Assembly: GCF_007570825.1 (NCBI RefSeq) | Contig: NZ_SUNB01000006.1 | Coordinates: 1 to 64,000, forward strand | DNA: 64,000 nt | DNA from: Pleionea sediminis | Lineage (GTDB): Bacteria > Pseudomonadota > Gammaproteobacteria > Enterobacterales > Kangiellaceae | Direction: 5' to 3' | Part shown: in pieces, positions 47,304 through 55,570 of the stretch | Layout: each line of letters opens with the position of its first letter | Position numbering within the stretch: position 1 is the stretch's first letter | Notes under the pieces: generated by a model | Told to the model about the DNA's origin: nothing | The model's input: the letters and a program-made list of their open reading frames with translations, nothing else | Databases searched by the model: none | Program-made: the position numbers and the translations under genes

Positions 47304-47498
47304 TTATGCAGCGCTGGTAAACTTCACGTCAGGAAGGATACTTTGTTCTAACAATTCCTTTGCAACTCGACCACAGCGGCCGCAGTCACCGGCGATTCCT
47401 AAAGCTTTACTCAAGCTTTTCATGCAACTTGCTTTGCCTTCATTGACGGCCTGCTTAATTTGCGTGTCTGTGATACCTCGACAGAGACAAACGTACAT
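47304..47498 (-). CDS. bfd: Bacterioferritin-associated ferredoxin
   Basis: A 64-residue [2Fe-2S] protein. Cys ligands lie in YVCLCRGITD and GDCGRCGR. Bfd reduces the iron core of bacterioferritin for iron release. The start is ATG 47498 with GAAGAGG eight bases before it; an upstream start would add residues not found in the family. Its expression under iron limitation is supported by the Fur-box promoter just upstream. Confidence 0.93.
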   Translation of the reverse strand: MYVCLCRGITDTQIKQAVNEGKASCMKSLSKALGIAGDCGRCGRVAKELLEQSILPDVKFTSAA

Positions 47499-47544
47499 GA
47501 CTGTAACCTCTTCAAACAACAATGATAATCAAACAATAATAAAC

Positions 47545-47572
47545 ATTATATGCAAATGAGAATGATTGTCAA
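47545..47572 (-). promoter_or_regulatory. bfd promoter overlapped by a Fur box
   Basis: On the minus strand TTGACA (47567-47572) and TATAAT (47545-47550) are 16 bp apart. The spacer and -35 form TGACAATCATTCTCATTTG, a classical Fur-box-like sequence built of NAT(A/T)AT-type hexamers. Fur with iron should silence bfd. Confidence 0.75.
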
Positions 47573-47706
47573 TTAATAATGTGCAAACTTTGATCTGGGT
47601 CACTTAATCGATAAAAGCGATTACTTTGAAAATTCTCAACACACTGAATTTGCTTGGATTATAATGTTCGACCCTGTGTATCAATAACCAACAATTGGAG
47701 ATAAAA

Positions 47707-48312
47707 ATGGGTGTATTAGTAGGACGTGAAGCGCCAGACTTCACTGCAGCAGCAGTTCTGGGCAACGGCGAAATTGTTGATAATTTCAACCTGAAAGAAG
47801 CTATCAAAGGCAAAGATGCAGTAATTTTCTTTTACCCACTAGATTTCACTTTTGTATGTCCTTCAGAGCTCATCGCTTTCGATCGTCGCGTTGAAGAGTT
47901 TAAAAAGCGTGGTGTTGAAGTGATCGGTGTTTCTATCGACTCTCAGTTCTCTCACAATGCTTGGAGAAATACGCCTGTGGACAAAGGCGGAATTGGTGAA
48001 GTTAAGTACACTTTGGTTGCGGATACTAAGCATGAAATTTGCCAGGCTTATGATGTTGAGCATCCTCAAGCTGGTGTTGCATTCCGAGCATCTTTCCTTG
48101 TTGATAAAGAAGGTAACGTTCGTCATCAAGTCGTTAATGACTTACCATTAGGTCGAAACGTTGATGAAATGCTTCGTATGGTAGACGCATTACATTTCCA
48201 TGAGCAACACGGTGAAGTTTGCCCTGCGGGTTGGAAAGAAGGTGACAAGGGTATGCAAGCGACTCCAGAAGGCGTTGCAGCATACTTATCAACAGAAGCT
48301 GACAAACTGTAA
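47707..48312 (+). CDS. Typical 2-Cys peroxiredoxin
   Basis: Reduces H2O2 and organic peroxides. The peroxidatic Cys51 is in FYPLDFTFVCPSEL; the resolving Cys is in GEVCPAGW near residue 172. GGIG follows the middle of the fold. The protein is 201 aa with a start at ATG 47707 after GGAG; a TTG at 47695 would add four residues. It may be called AhpC or Prx2-like; no ahpF is adjacent. Divergent from bfd, so the 200-bp gap carries both promoters. Confidence 0.92.
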   Translation: MGVLVGREAPDFTAAAVLGNGEIVDNFNLKEAIKGKDAVIFFYPLDFTFVCPSELIAFDRRVEEFKKRGVEVIGVSIDSQFSHNAWRNTPVDKGGIGEVKYTLVADTKHEICQAYDVEHPQAGVAFRASFLVDKEGNVRHQVVNDLPLGRNVDEMLRMVDALHFHEQHGEVCPAGWKEGDKGMQATPEGVAAYLSTEADKL

Positions 48313-48343
48313 GTTTCGAAAGTTGATAATCGCTTTGCACAAG

Positions 48344-48374
48344 AAAAGCGCTGGAATTTTCCGGCGCTTTTTTT
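48344..48374. terminator. Terminator after the peroxiredoxin gene
   Basis: AAAGCGC-TGGAA and CC-GGCGCTTT pair with one mismatch, followed by a run of seven T on the plus strand. It lies 30-60 nt after the stop. Confidence 0.8.
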
Positions 48375-48410
48375 ATGGTCACAAAGTCGAATTTATAGAC
48401 TAATATGTTG

Positions 48411-49100
48411 TCAGTTTGCACCGACAAGTTGGGTTGGATAATCATAGCCTTCGCGCATATAAAATCCTTTAATCGTAACCTGGCCATTGTCATCGATTGA
48501 ATATTCACTAAAACTTTTTGAGTCCCAATCCAGTTGATTTCCAATATGCTGAATACTTGTCTGGATATTTTCTTCACTCCCTAACTTATACTCAAGCCGG
48601 CATAATGATGTCGAGCATGCGATATCGTTAACTTGTAAATCATTTATGTTGTTTGAAAGTTGTTCCAATGAACGTCTAAAGTGATCTTCCGCGGTTAGTG
48701 ACCAGTTTTCATCAATGGACTCATTTAAAAAATGTTGTTCAAATACTAATTCCGGATTGGTTTCCGTTTCAGGCTCTATATTTTGAATGGCGTTTTGCTG
48801 TTGTGATGATTGAGAGTTCTGTAAGGTATTTTTAATTGCTGCAATTTCTTTTTCGAACTGCTTATTTTGTTCCGTTAGTTTTTGGAGTTGTTGATTCAAA
48901 TTGATCAGTAAATTTGTGTTTTGTTCTGAGCTCGCGCTATTTAAAACTTCTTGACGTTGAATATCGGTATTGATGCGTGACGTTGACTCAAATTCTAAAT
49001 CACCAGAAGATGCTTCTGATTCAGACTCCTTGGTAAGCACATATCCGAATATCGCACTTAAAATAATTCCAACGCTTAATAAACCTATTAATCGATTCAT
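48411..49100 (-). CDS. Membrane-anchored protein with coiled coil and Cys-pair domain
   Basis: Not assigned to a named family. One N-terminal transmembrane segment (LIGLLSVGIILSAIFGYVLT) is followed by a Ser/Glu stretch and a Gln-rich coiled coil (residues ~55-100). A C-terminal ~110-residue domain carries ACSTSLCRLEY, a Cys-x5-Cys pair that could form a disulfide in the periplasm. Its stop is 98 nt from the peroxiredoxin stop, convergent. The second secreted gene at 49162 lies immediately upstream on the same strand. Confidence 0.75.
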   Translation of the reverse strand: MNRLIGLLSVGIILSAIFGYVLTKESESEASSGDLEFESTSRINTDIQRQEVLNSASSEQNTNLLINLNQQLQKLTEQNKQFEKEIAAIKNTLQNSQSSQQQNAIQNIEPETETNPELVFEQHFLNESIDENWSLTAEDHFRRSLEQLSNNINDLQVNDIACSTSLCRLEYKLGSEENIQTSIQHIGNQLDWDSKSFSEYSIDDNGQVTIKGFYMREGYDYPTQLVGAN

Positions 49101-49161
49101 AATGACTCCTTTTTATAATAGTGAGCGCACCGAAGTGCGCTCAGAAAATCAATTCAGCGAA

Positions 49162-49650
49162 TTAATCGTTTTCACTTATTTGATAGGTACCTAACCAAGA
49201 AACACCATTTGAAGTTCTGCGAGGTAAAGAACAACTGTAATAGTAATGACCATTACTGGCTGCTCCTAAGCCTGAATAATTGAGTCTTTGCCAGTTAGAG
49301 TTTATGCCGCTAGTTCTTCTATTTTGGCTCCAGATGCGGCCGGTTGTTGAGCCAACAACATTATAGTGACTGATTAGAGTACAGCTCACATCTTCATTGC
49401 TGCTCAAGTCTCGTACTTCAATCCAGCCAGAACGAATGGTGTGACCGATTGAATCTTTAGTCGCAACACAGTCTGTGCGCAATACTTGAGAGCTCGATGT
49501 GTTATATATATTACTATAACTTAACCGCTTTCCATCACCGCTATATGCAATGCATGATGATGCGTTATAATTTTTACCATCTTCCGCATGACTTGGTGTT
49601 GAGATGAATAACGGTGAAGCGATAAGAGCACTGACTAAAAGATACTTCAT
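49162..49650 (-). CDS. Small secreted Cys-containing protein
   Basis: Signal peptide (MKYLLVSALIASPLFISTPSHA) and a 140-residue mature part with four Cys (ASSCIAYS, TDCVA, VSCTLISHY, YSCSLPR), likely two disulfides. Rich in Ser, Tyr and Asn. I do not recognise it. AAGGAG sits before the ATG at 49650, so a start 12 codons further upstream is unlikely. Same strand as the gene at 48411, 61 nt apart. Confidence 0.78.
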   Translation of the reverse strand: MKYLLVSALIASPLFISTPSHAEDGKNYNASSCIAYSGDGKRLSYSNIYNTSSSQVLRTDCVATKDSIGHTIRSGWIEVRDLSSNEDVSCTLISHYNVVGSTTGRIWSQNRRTSGINSNWQRLNYSGLGAASNGHYYYSCSLPRRTSNGVSWLGTYQISEND

Positions 49651-50123
49651 GAGTTTTCTCCTTAAGATAATTTTTAGGTGCCTCATTTCAGGCCGCTAAT
49701 TTATACAAAAAATACCTTAAGATTAATTAGCAAAATTGGACAAGCTTTATTGCAATTATGGACAAACAGTGGATAAATCAATAATTATTTATTGATGAGT
49801 TAAATGTTATTGTCGTGAGCTTAGTCACGACTGTTTAAAAACGAAGTATTTAATTTAATGAAAATTTATAAAAAGTTTCATAAAAACCCGATAGCACACT
49901 GTATTGATTTTTTGCAAGCTGATTAAGCAACTCAATGATTGATCTGAGTCATCTAATTATTGATGGTTATTTTAACTGCATTGAATGAATGCATAAATGT
50001 TGGAGTACTTCAGCAGAGTTCAGGAATTTTCAAGGGGCCAGATAGCCCCTTGTATTTCGAAAGAAGTTTTTTAAATTTTAAAATACGGATTAAAAAGAAG
50101 ATAAAGAAAACTGTATTAATGCG
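49651..50123. other. Gene-free AT-rich stretch between a secreted-protein gene and lon
   Basis: About 470 nt. It contains one perfect hairpin, CAAGGGGC/GCCCCTTG (50031-50052), about 70 nt after the lon stop and without a T-run, and a TTGAT-N4-GTCAT site near 49938. No gene is supported. Confidence 0.5.
50031..50052. terminator. Perfect hairpin downstream of lon
   Basis: The 8-bp stem CAAGGGGC/GCCCCTTG with a six-base loop lies beyond the end of the leftward lon gene. No T-run follows on the minus strand, so a rho-independent role is uncertain. Confidence 0.4.
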
Positions 50124-52526
50124 TCAAAACATTATTTCAGCGACCTGGTTAAAGTCACCAACAAAGTGCACTGTAACTCCTTCTTTAATGTGCTTGGGAA
50201 GCTCTTTAAAGTCTCCCTCGCAGGCATCTGGGAGAATAACGGTTTTCACTTTCGCTCGTCGAGCAGCAATAATCTTTTCTCGAATACCGCCAACGGCCAA
50301 AACTTTTCCTGTCAATGTGAGTTCGCCAGTCATTGCGATGCCTTTTTTCGGAGATTTGTTCTTAGCCAAAGACAGGAGGGCTGTGGCCATGGTAACGCCA
50401 GCCGAAGGACCGTCTTTAGGTGTAGCTCCTTCAGGAACGTGAATGTGAATCATCTCGTTATCAAAAGCATCTTTTTTAACACCATAATCTTCAAGATGCG
50501 CCGCAATGTAGGCATAAGAAATTTCAGCAGATTCTTTCATGACATCGCCAAGTTTGCCAGTGAGTCGAAAGCCGCGATTTTTACTGTGAACTATTGCGGC
50601 TTCAATATTTAATGTCGAACCGCCCAGTGCCGTCCAGGCTAGGCCGGTAACAACACCAATGCTGTTGGTTGGACTTTCTTTTTGAAACCAGGGGGTTCCT
50701 AAAAACTCTTCCACATTTTTTTGAGTGACGCTCACATTTTTCTTTTTCTTGTTAACGATATTAACAACGCACTTTCTGGCAATTCGGCCAAGTTGTTTAT
50801 CTAAATTTCGAACGCCTGCTTCTCGAGCGTAGTCTTCAATAATTTTTCTAAAGCCAGTATCGCTAATTTTTACCTGGCTTGTTTTTAAGCCACATCGTTC
50901 TAATTGTCGTGGCCACAAATATGACTTAGCAATTTCAATTTTTTCCTGAGCAATGTAGCCGGATAGTCGAATGGTCTCCATGCGATCGAGTAGTGGGCGA
51001 GGAATGGTATCGAGTTGATTGGCGGTACAGATAAATAGAACCTTTGATAAATCAAATCGAACATCTAAATAATGATCCAAAAAGTTCTCATTTTGCTCGG
51101 GATCGAGCACTTCTAATAGTGCACTGGCTGGATCACCCTGATAAGAGCTTCCTACCTTGTCAACTTCATCGAGCATAATCACAGGATTGGAAGATTGACA
51201 CTCTTTAATCGCCTGGATGAGTTTTCCTGGCATTGCACCGATGTAAGTACGACGATGACCTTTTATTTCTGCTTCGTCACGCATTCCGCCAAGCGAGAAG
51301 CGATAAAATTTTCTACCCAGGGCATTTGCGATGGAGCGTCCAATTGATGTTTTTCCAACGCCGGGTGGACCGACAAGCAGTAAGATTGATCCTGCAATAT
51401 GTCCGGTAAGCGCACCAACCGCTAAAAACTCAACAATACGATCTTTAACATCATCCAACCCCGCATGTTCCTTGTTCAACTCTCGTCTTGCGCGTTTAAG
51501 GTCAATGCGATCTTTGGTGGTAATTCCCCAGGGCAAGCTAGTCGCAACATCAAGGTAGTTTCTAGTGACCGAATATTCGGGTGAACCTTGTTCGAGAATG
51601 GATAACTTATCCAGCTCTTCATTAATCTTTTTGCGGGCATCGTCTGGCATGTCAAAGCTTTCAATTTGCTTGGTAAAGCGATCGATGTCTGCGGTTTTGT
51701 CATCTTTCGCGATTCCTAGTTCTTTTTGAATCGCTTTTAACTGTTCTCGCAAGAAAAACTTTCTTTGATGTTCGGTCAGTTTGTCTTCTACCTGACGTTG
51801 GATGTGACTTTGTAATTGAGCGACCTCGAGTTCTTTCTTTATCATGACCAGAACTTTTTCCATTCGTTTTCTTAAATGGACTTGTTCGAGTACTTCTTGC
51901 AAATCTTCACGCGTTGCTGTTGTTAAGCTGGCTGCAAAGTCGGTTAAGGGAGAGGGCTCATTGGGATTAAAGCGATTTAGGAAAAACTTCAACTCTTCAC
52001 TGTAAAGTGGATTGAGAGGTACCAACTCTTTCAAGGTATTAATTATTGCAACTGCGTAAGCTTTCAATTCATCCATATCTGAGTAAGAAGGCTCTTGCGG
52101 ATATTCAACTTCAACAATGAATGGGGGCTCTTTAGTCATCCATCGTTTTATTCGGAATCTTTGAATGCCTTCCGCGATAAACTGGATTTTTCCAGACGAT
52201 AAGACGGGATGATGAATTCGGACCAGTGTTCCGATGGAGTTAAACTCTTCTGGTGATGAGTCTTCAGGGTGCGGGTTTCGCACCAGCACTAAACCGGCAA
52301 TCTTTTTCTCGGTGTCCGCAATGTATTCAATGGTTTCGCGCCAAACTTCTTCATTCATTAAAATAGGTAAAGTTTGTGGCGGGAAAAAAGGACGCTCTGA
52401 TAAAGGTAACAGACAAATTTCTGTCGGTAATATTTCATCTTCGAGTGATGACAGTTCTCTGGTGCCTTCAGCAGCATCCAAAGAAAACTCAATATCAGGA
52501 TCACCAAACTCTTGATCTGCGGCCAT
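50124..52526 (-). CDS. ATP-dependent Lon-type protease (divergent, second-Lon-like)
   Basis: Cytoplasmic AAA+ protease, 800 aa. The N-terminal substrate domain (LPLSERPFFPPQTLPILMNE) differs from the classical Lon start (LPLRDVVVYP). The AAA+ module has Walker A GPPGVGKT near residue 385 and Walker B VIMLDEVDKVG. The Ser-Lys dyad is intact: catalytic Ser near residue 708 in PKDGPSAGV, Lys in TLTGKVLAVGG. The N-terminal sequence recalls the second Lon of pseudomonads (AsrA type), a recollection I cannot verify here. No classical lon neighbours (clpX, hupB) are beside it. Confidence 0.9.
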   Translation of the reverse strand: MAADQEFGDPDIEFSLDAAEGTRELSSLEDEILPTEICLLPLSERPFFPPQTLPILMNEEVWRETIEYIADTEKKIAGLVLVRNPHPEDSSPEEFNSIGTLVRIHHPVLSSGKIQFIAEGIQRFRIKRWMTKEPPFIVEVEYPQEPSYSDMDELKAYAVAIINTLKELVPLNPLYSEELKFFLNRFNPNEPSPLTDFAASLTTATREDLQEVLEQVHLRKRMEKVLVMIKKELEVAQLQSHIQRQVEDKLTEHQRKFFLREQLKAIQKELGIAKDDKTADIDRFTKQIESFDMPDDARKKINEELDKLSILEQGSPEYSVTRNYLDVATSLPWGITTKDRIDLKRARRELNKEHAGLDDVKDRIVEFLAVGALTGHIAGSILLLVGPPGVGKTSIGRSIANALGRKFYRFSLGGMRDEAEIKGHRRTYIGAMPGKLIQAIKECQSSNPVIMLDEVDKVGSSYQGDPASALLEVLDPEQNENFLDHYLDVRFDLSKVLFICTANQLDTIPRPLLDRMETIRLSGYIAQEKIEIAKSYLWPRQLERCGLKTSQVKISDTGFRKIIEDYAREAGVRNLDKQLGRIARKCVVNIVNKKKKNVSVTQKNVEEFLGTPWFQKESPTNSIGVVTGLAWTALGGSTLNIEAAIVHSKNRGFRLTGKLGDVMKESAEISYAYIAAHLEDYGVKKDAFDNEMIHIHVPEGATPKDGPSAGVTMATALLSLAKNKSPKKGIAMTGELTLTGKVLAVGGIREKIIAARRAKVKTVILPDACEGDFKELPKHIKEGVTVHFVGDFNQVAEIMF

Positions 52527-52673
52527 ATAAGATTATTCCTTAATCAGCTTGTGGTTTTAATTATTGTGATGATGTCGGTGTTGTGTGGCTAAGTATAGCA
52601 GCCTTAGAGAAAATTACGCAGCATTTGGTCCTGATATATTATTGAAATTATTCAATAAACTGAATGTCACAAG

Positions 52674-53162
52674 CTACTTATTAGGCGGCTGATCTTTCTT
52701 CTGAAAATTATTCTTTAGAGTTTTTGTTGGATACGTTTTTAAAAAACGCTGTTTAAGTGCTTTACGCTTAGCGGCCGGTAAAGACTGAAATTTTCGATAC
52801 GCTCGTTGGATTTCAAATTGGCGTGTTGGTGACAAATCTTGAAACCGCCGAAAAGCCATTCGCAATTCTCGTTTTTCATAAGCTCTTAACTCCTGCCATT
52901 TGCGGAAGCGTTCACTGACTTTTTGTTTTTGCTCTGAACTAAGCTTATTCCAGGTATCCAGGCCTTTTAATACGTTTTGGCGTTCATTGGCCGATAATGT
53001 TTTCCATTGCTCTTTGAAAGGCGCTAGCTGTTTTTTTTCAGCAGGAGTGAGTGAAGCATAGTTGAAATCTTTATTTTGAGATTCCGCATCCTGCGTGAAT
53101 CCGTTGAATGACAGTCCAAGGATTAAAAAACATTGCAAAATGCGAAGGTGTACTCTTTTCAC
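52674..53162 (-). CDS. DUF3106 exported protein
   Basis: Exported small protein of about 162 aa. A signal-like N terminus (LRILQCFLILGLSFNG) precedes repeated LTPAEKKQL, LSANERQNVLKGL, LSSEQKQKVSERF, LSPTRQFEIQ and LPAAKRKALKQRF helices, a clear internal repeat typical of DUF3106. GGAG then six bases precede a GTG at 53162, right after the upstream stop; ATGs at 53174 and 53186 are alternatives. Last gene of the ECF sigma operon. Confidence 0.82.
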   Translation of the reverse strand: MKRVHLRILQCFLILGLSFNGFTQDAESQNKDFNYASLTPAEKKQLAPFKEQWKTLSANERQNVLKGLDTWNKLSSEQKQKVSERFRKWQELRAYEKRELRMAFRRFQDLSPTRQFEIQRAYRKFQSLPAAKRKALKQRFLKTYPTKTLKNNFQKKDQPPNK

Positions 53163-53163
53163 A

Positions 53164-53502
53164 CTAAGCTCCATTGTTCTTTTCATCTGCGTCAGGTTCT
53201 GATTGAGCACTACTAACTTTATCTTCAGCTCGATGGCACATAATGACATGCAAAGCACTCAATACAGAATCTGAATCCTCTTCATCGAGAGAGTCGTTTC
53301 CACATTTCACTTGCGCTTTCGGTTGAATAACTTCATAGGTTTGTGGATCGACAAGGGTGCCGTCACCTTTGCTGAATTCAGCGAGGTATTCGAGTAATTC
53401 CAAACTTAACGTATCTTGAGTTTCCTTGGGAGGAGACTTTTCGTCAGCATAAAGTAATCCACTAAAGCTTAACGTCAAGATCAGTCTAACTGTCCAGTTC
53501 AT
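53164..53502 (-). CDS. Small exported protein of the sigma-factor operon
   Basis: About 112 aa: a signal peptide (MNWTVRLILTLSFSGLLYA) and an acidic mature part with a Cys in VKCGNDS and another in VIMCHRAED. Not recognised. The ATG at 53502, with GGAAG upstream, overlaps the end of the preceding gene by 17 nt; the stop abuts the GTG of the DUF3106 gene. Translational coupling on both sides supports it as real. Confidence 0.72.
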   Translation of the reverse strand: MNWTVRLILTLSFSGLLYADEKSPPKETQDTLSLELLEYLAEFSKGDGTLVDPQTYEVIQPKAQVKCGNDSLDEEDSDSVLSALHVIMCHRAEDKVSSAQSEPDADEKNNGA

Positions 53503-53854
53503 TTGCGGCGTCTTCCTCCAGCCATTCGTAGAACTCGAGTTGCTCAATCATATCAAGCTCTTCTTCGGTTGCTAGCAGCTCAATGTCTTTGAGCAAGTCA
53601 GCACGATTATCAACACGTTCAGGTGGAACAACCATCAGTGTTGTCATCATAAAATACGCGACCGTTGCTGCTGTTGCAAGTGATGGGAAGATAAGTACCC
53701 AGCGGCGTTGATGTCCTGATTCAGGTTGGTTTTTTAATGCACTTTCTCGCGCTTGCTGAAGCTTGAGTTGTGTTGAGTAGTCGATATTTTCGCTCGTCTC
53801 GTCCAACGACCGAACAAGACTCTTTAGCCATTGTTTGTCGTCTGAGTGGTTCAT
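53486..53854 (-). CDS. DUF3619-like single-pass membrane protein, possible anti-sigma
   Basis: A 122-aa protein. A cytoplasmic ~50-residue N terminus, one transmembrane helix (WVLIFPSLATAATVAYFMMTTLMVV) and an acidic C-terminal tail (EELDMIEQLEFYEWLEE). Its position directly after an ECF sigma gene, with a 4-bp overlap, matches the usual place of an anti-sigma or membrane partner. The function is inferred from context and the DUF3619-type neighbourhood; no zinc anti-sigma motif is seen. Confidence 0.75.
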   Translation of the reverse strand: MNHSDDKQWLKSLVRSLDETSENIDYSTQLKLQQARESALKNQPESGHQRRWVLIFPSLATAATVAYFMMTTLMVVPPERVDNRADLLKDIELLATEEELDMIEQLEFYEWLEEDAANELDS

Positions 53855-54468
53855 TCGCGATACTCCTCCAGTTGTTCTCTTAAATGGTGAATGGCTCTTG
53901 AGTAATGGGTTTTTACCGAGCCTTCACTGCATTTCATGGCAAAGGCCGTCTCTTCCACACTCATACCTTCCCATGCGCGAAGCAAAAAGGCCTGCTGTTG
54001 GCGCGGAGACAGTTTTTCAAGGTGTTTGATCAGTTGAGTCGTGGCTTCTTTTTGACGTAATTCCGAAGCCGGACCTTTAGTTGGCGACTTGGCGTTATCG
54101 ATCGGATCATAATTTAATTCAGGATTTAATTGGCGACTGGGTAGCCAGGATAACCATCGGTTGCGGACATTTTGTTTTCGATACCAGTCGTTTATTTTAC
54201 TGCTCAGAATGCGATAAAACAGGGGACTCCATTCTTCTTCAGGGCGACTGTGGTACTTTTCTACCAGTTTTAACATGGCTTCTTGCACTAACTCCAGAGC
54301 ATCATCAGGATTTCGCGTCGATATCAGAGCAATTTGAAAAGCTCGACGTTCGATGGCCGCTAAAAACTGGTTGAGTTGCTGGCGATTCTCCAGAGTCTGT
54401 CTCCGCTCAATCTTGTCTTTTTTTATATAATCGGGTTCAACCGTCAGTGTCAATGATAGTTCGGTCAT
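53851..54468 (-). CDS. ECF RNA polymerase sigma factor
   Basis: A 205-aa sigma-70 family group 4 protein. Region 2 (QIALISTRNPDDALELVQEAMLKL, then FYRILSSKINDWYRKQ) and region 4 (HLEKLSPRQQQAFLLRAWEGMSVEETAFAMKCSEGSVKTHYSRA, split by its HTH) are present. First gene of a four-gene leftward operon with the DUF3619-like, exported and DUF3106 proteins, so it may control its own envelope-located partners. Target promoters are not visible to me. Confidence 0.9.
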   Translation of the reverse strand: MTELSLTLTVEPDYIKKDKIERRQTLENRQQLNQFLAAIERRAFQIALISTRNPDDALELVQEAMLKLVEKYHSRPEEEWSPLFYRILSSKINDWYRKQNVRNRWLSWLPSRQLNPELNYDPIDNAKSPTKGPASELRQKEATTQLIKHLEKLSPRQQQAFLLRAWEGMSVEETAFAMKCSEGSVKTHYSRAIHHLREQLEEYRE

Positions 54469-54637
54469 AAGGTTTTATTTTCAGCAGGTTATGAGAGACT
54501 TATCTTCAGTTAACGCGGATTCAACGATTTGGTTGACCTCTTCTCAAAAAACGGCTTTTATTCGGCAATTGTGTTAGAATTCATAGTATTAGGATTTAAT
54601 TCGTCCTGTCGCCAGTAATTGCGAGCGAGGTTTGACT

Positions 54638-55069
54638 TTGCCAATTAATTTTGTGCCTTTTGACGGCAACAAGCCCATGAGTGAAGTGAAGGCGCCTAAA
54701 AAGAAATCGGGCGTGCGGCAGCCCAGTGACGTTAAATCGGTAGATAATGAGCGCAAAGTTGATGGTGATCTTGCTCGTTCATTGAGTGATAACGATGAGC
54801 AACCATCTCATCAAAGGGAGCAAGCGAAGGATGAATCTGATGCCGAATATTCAGATGCTAAGCACGAGGCGTCAGAATCGATGGATATTGCAGATGCTGA
54901 ATCCATCGAGCAGAAAGCTTCAAAGCCTAATCGAAGAAAGCGAAGAGTAAAAAAACAAGTCGATCAACATGATGATTTTGGTTTGTATTCTTATCACCCG
55001 TGCGACAAAAAGAAAGTAGCCGAAGAAGAGTTGGAGGAGCCGGATCACCAAATTGATGTAAAGGTTTAG
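54638..55069 (+). CDS. Low-complexity charged protein, function unknown
   Basis: Very hydrophilic, rich in Asp, Glu, Lys and Ser, with a basic patch (PNRRKRRVKK) and a short C-terminal motif DDFGLYSYHPCDKKK. No domain recognised; probably disordered. The start is uncertain: GAGG (54627-54630) fits the TTG at 54638; a TTG at 54632 and an ATG at 54677 are also in frame. It precedes the next unknown gene by 17 nt, so the two may be cotranscribed with yoaA and tsaB. Confidence 0.65.
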   Translation: MPINFVPFDGNKPMSEVKAPKKKSGVRQPSDVKSVDNERKVDGDLARSLSDNDEQPSHQREQAKDESDAEYSDAKHEASESMDIADAESIEQKASKPNRRKRRVKKQVDQHDDFGLYSYHPCDKKKVAEEELEEPDHQIDVKV

Positions 55070-55086
55070 TGATCGCGCAACACTAA

Positions 55087-55557
55087 ATGAGCACTTATGA
55101 TTTCGAGCGACTCATGTCGCAAACACGTCAATTGGCTGCGCAATATCGAGAAGCCACAGGTCAGTCGCTTCCGGTGACTGTTGAGCTTGCGCGCTTCGAT
55201 GCAACAACGCTGTTAGGGCTCAAAGAAATTGAAGGCGCAGAGTCTGAAGCCTTGTTAATCGAAGGCGTGCACGAAAAATTGGTGCAAATTAAAGGTCGTG
55301 TTATATTTCCCGGAACTCGCTCGCAACCTCGCGTCGGTCAATTAAATATAAAAAGTGACTGGGATTACACGGTCCTCGTCATTTATAATCCTCATTACCA
55401 ACCACAATCGATTTACCAAGTATCTCGGGAAGCTGTAGAGAAAGCCATGCAAGAAGCGAATAACAATAAACGCGGCTCGATGACTGTCGCTAAATTCAAA
55501 GCGATCGGTCAACTCATATGGGAACAAGAGTCCTCCGAATCAGAATCGGCGCAATAA
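55087..55557 (+). CDS. Uncharacterised 156-aa cytoplasmic protein
   Basis: I do not recognise a named family. The N terminus (YDFERLMSQTRQLAAQYREATG) is helical. The middle (VQIKGRVIFPGTRSQPRVGQLN, then WDYTVLVIYNPHYQP) looks like a beta-rich globular fold with a basic surface; the end is helical. It lies 13 nt before the helicase gene, which could mean a DNA-related role, but this is only positional. Confidence 0.75.
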   Translation: MSTYDFERLMSQTRQLAAQYREATGQSLPVTVELARFDATTLLGLKEIEGAESEALLIEGVHEKLVQIKGRVIFPGTRSQPRVGQLNIKSDWDYTVLVIYNPHYQPQSIYQVSREAVEKAMQEANNNKRGSMTVAKFKAIGQLIWEQESSESESAQ

Positions 55558-55570
55558 CCCGACTTTCATT

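Noticed and set aside
49960-50442. Plus-strand gene antisense to the end of lon
   Set aside because: It covers the antisense of a strongly conserved protease domain and has no family or start signal.
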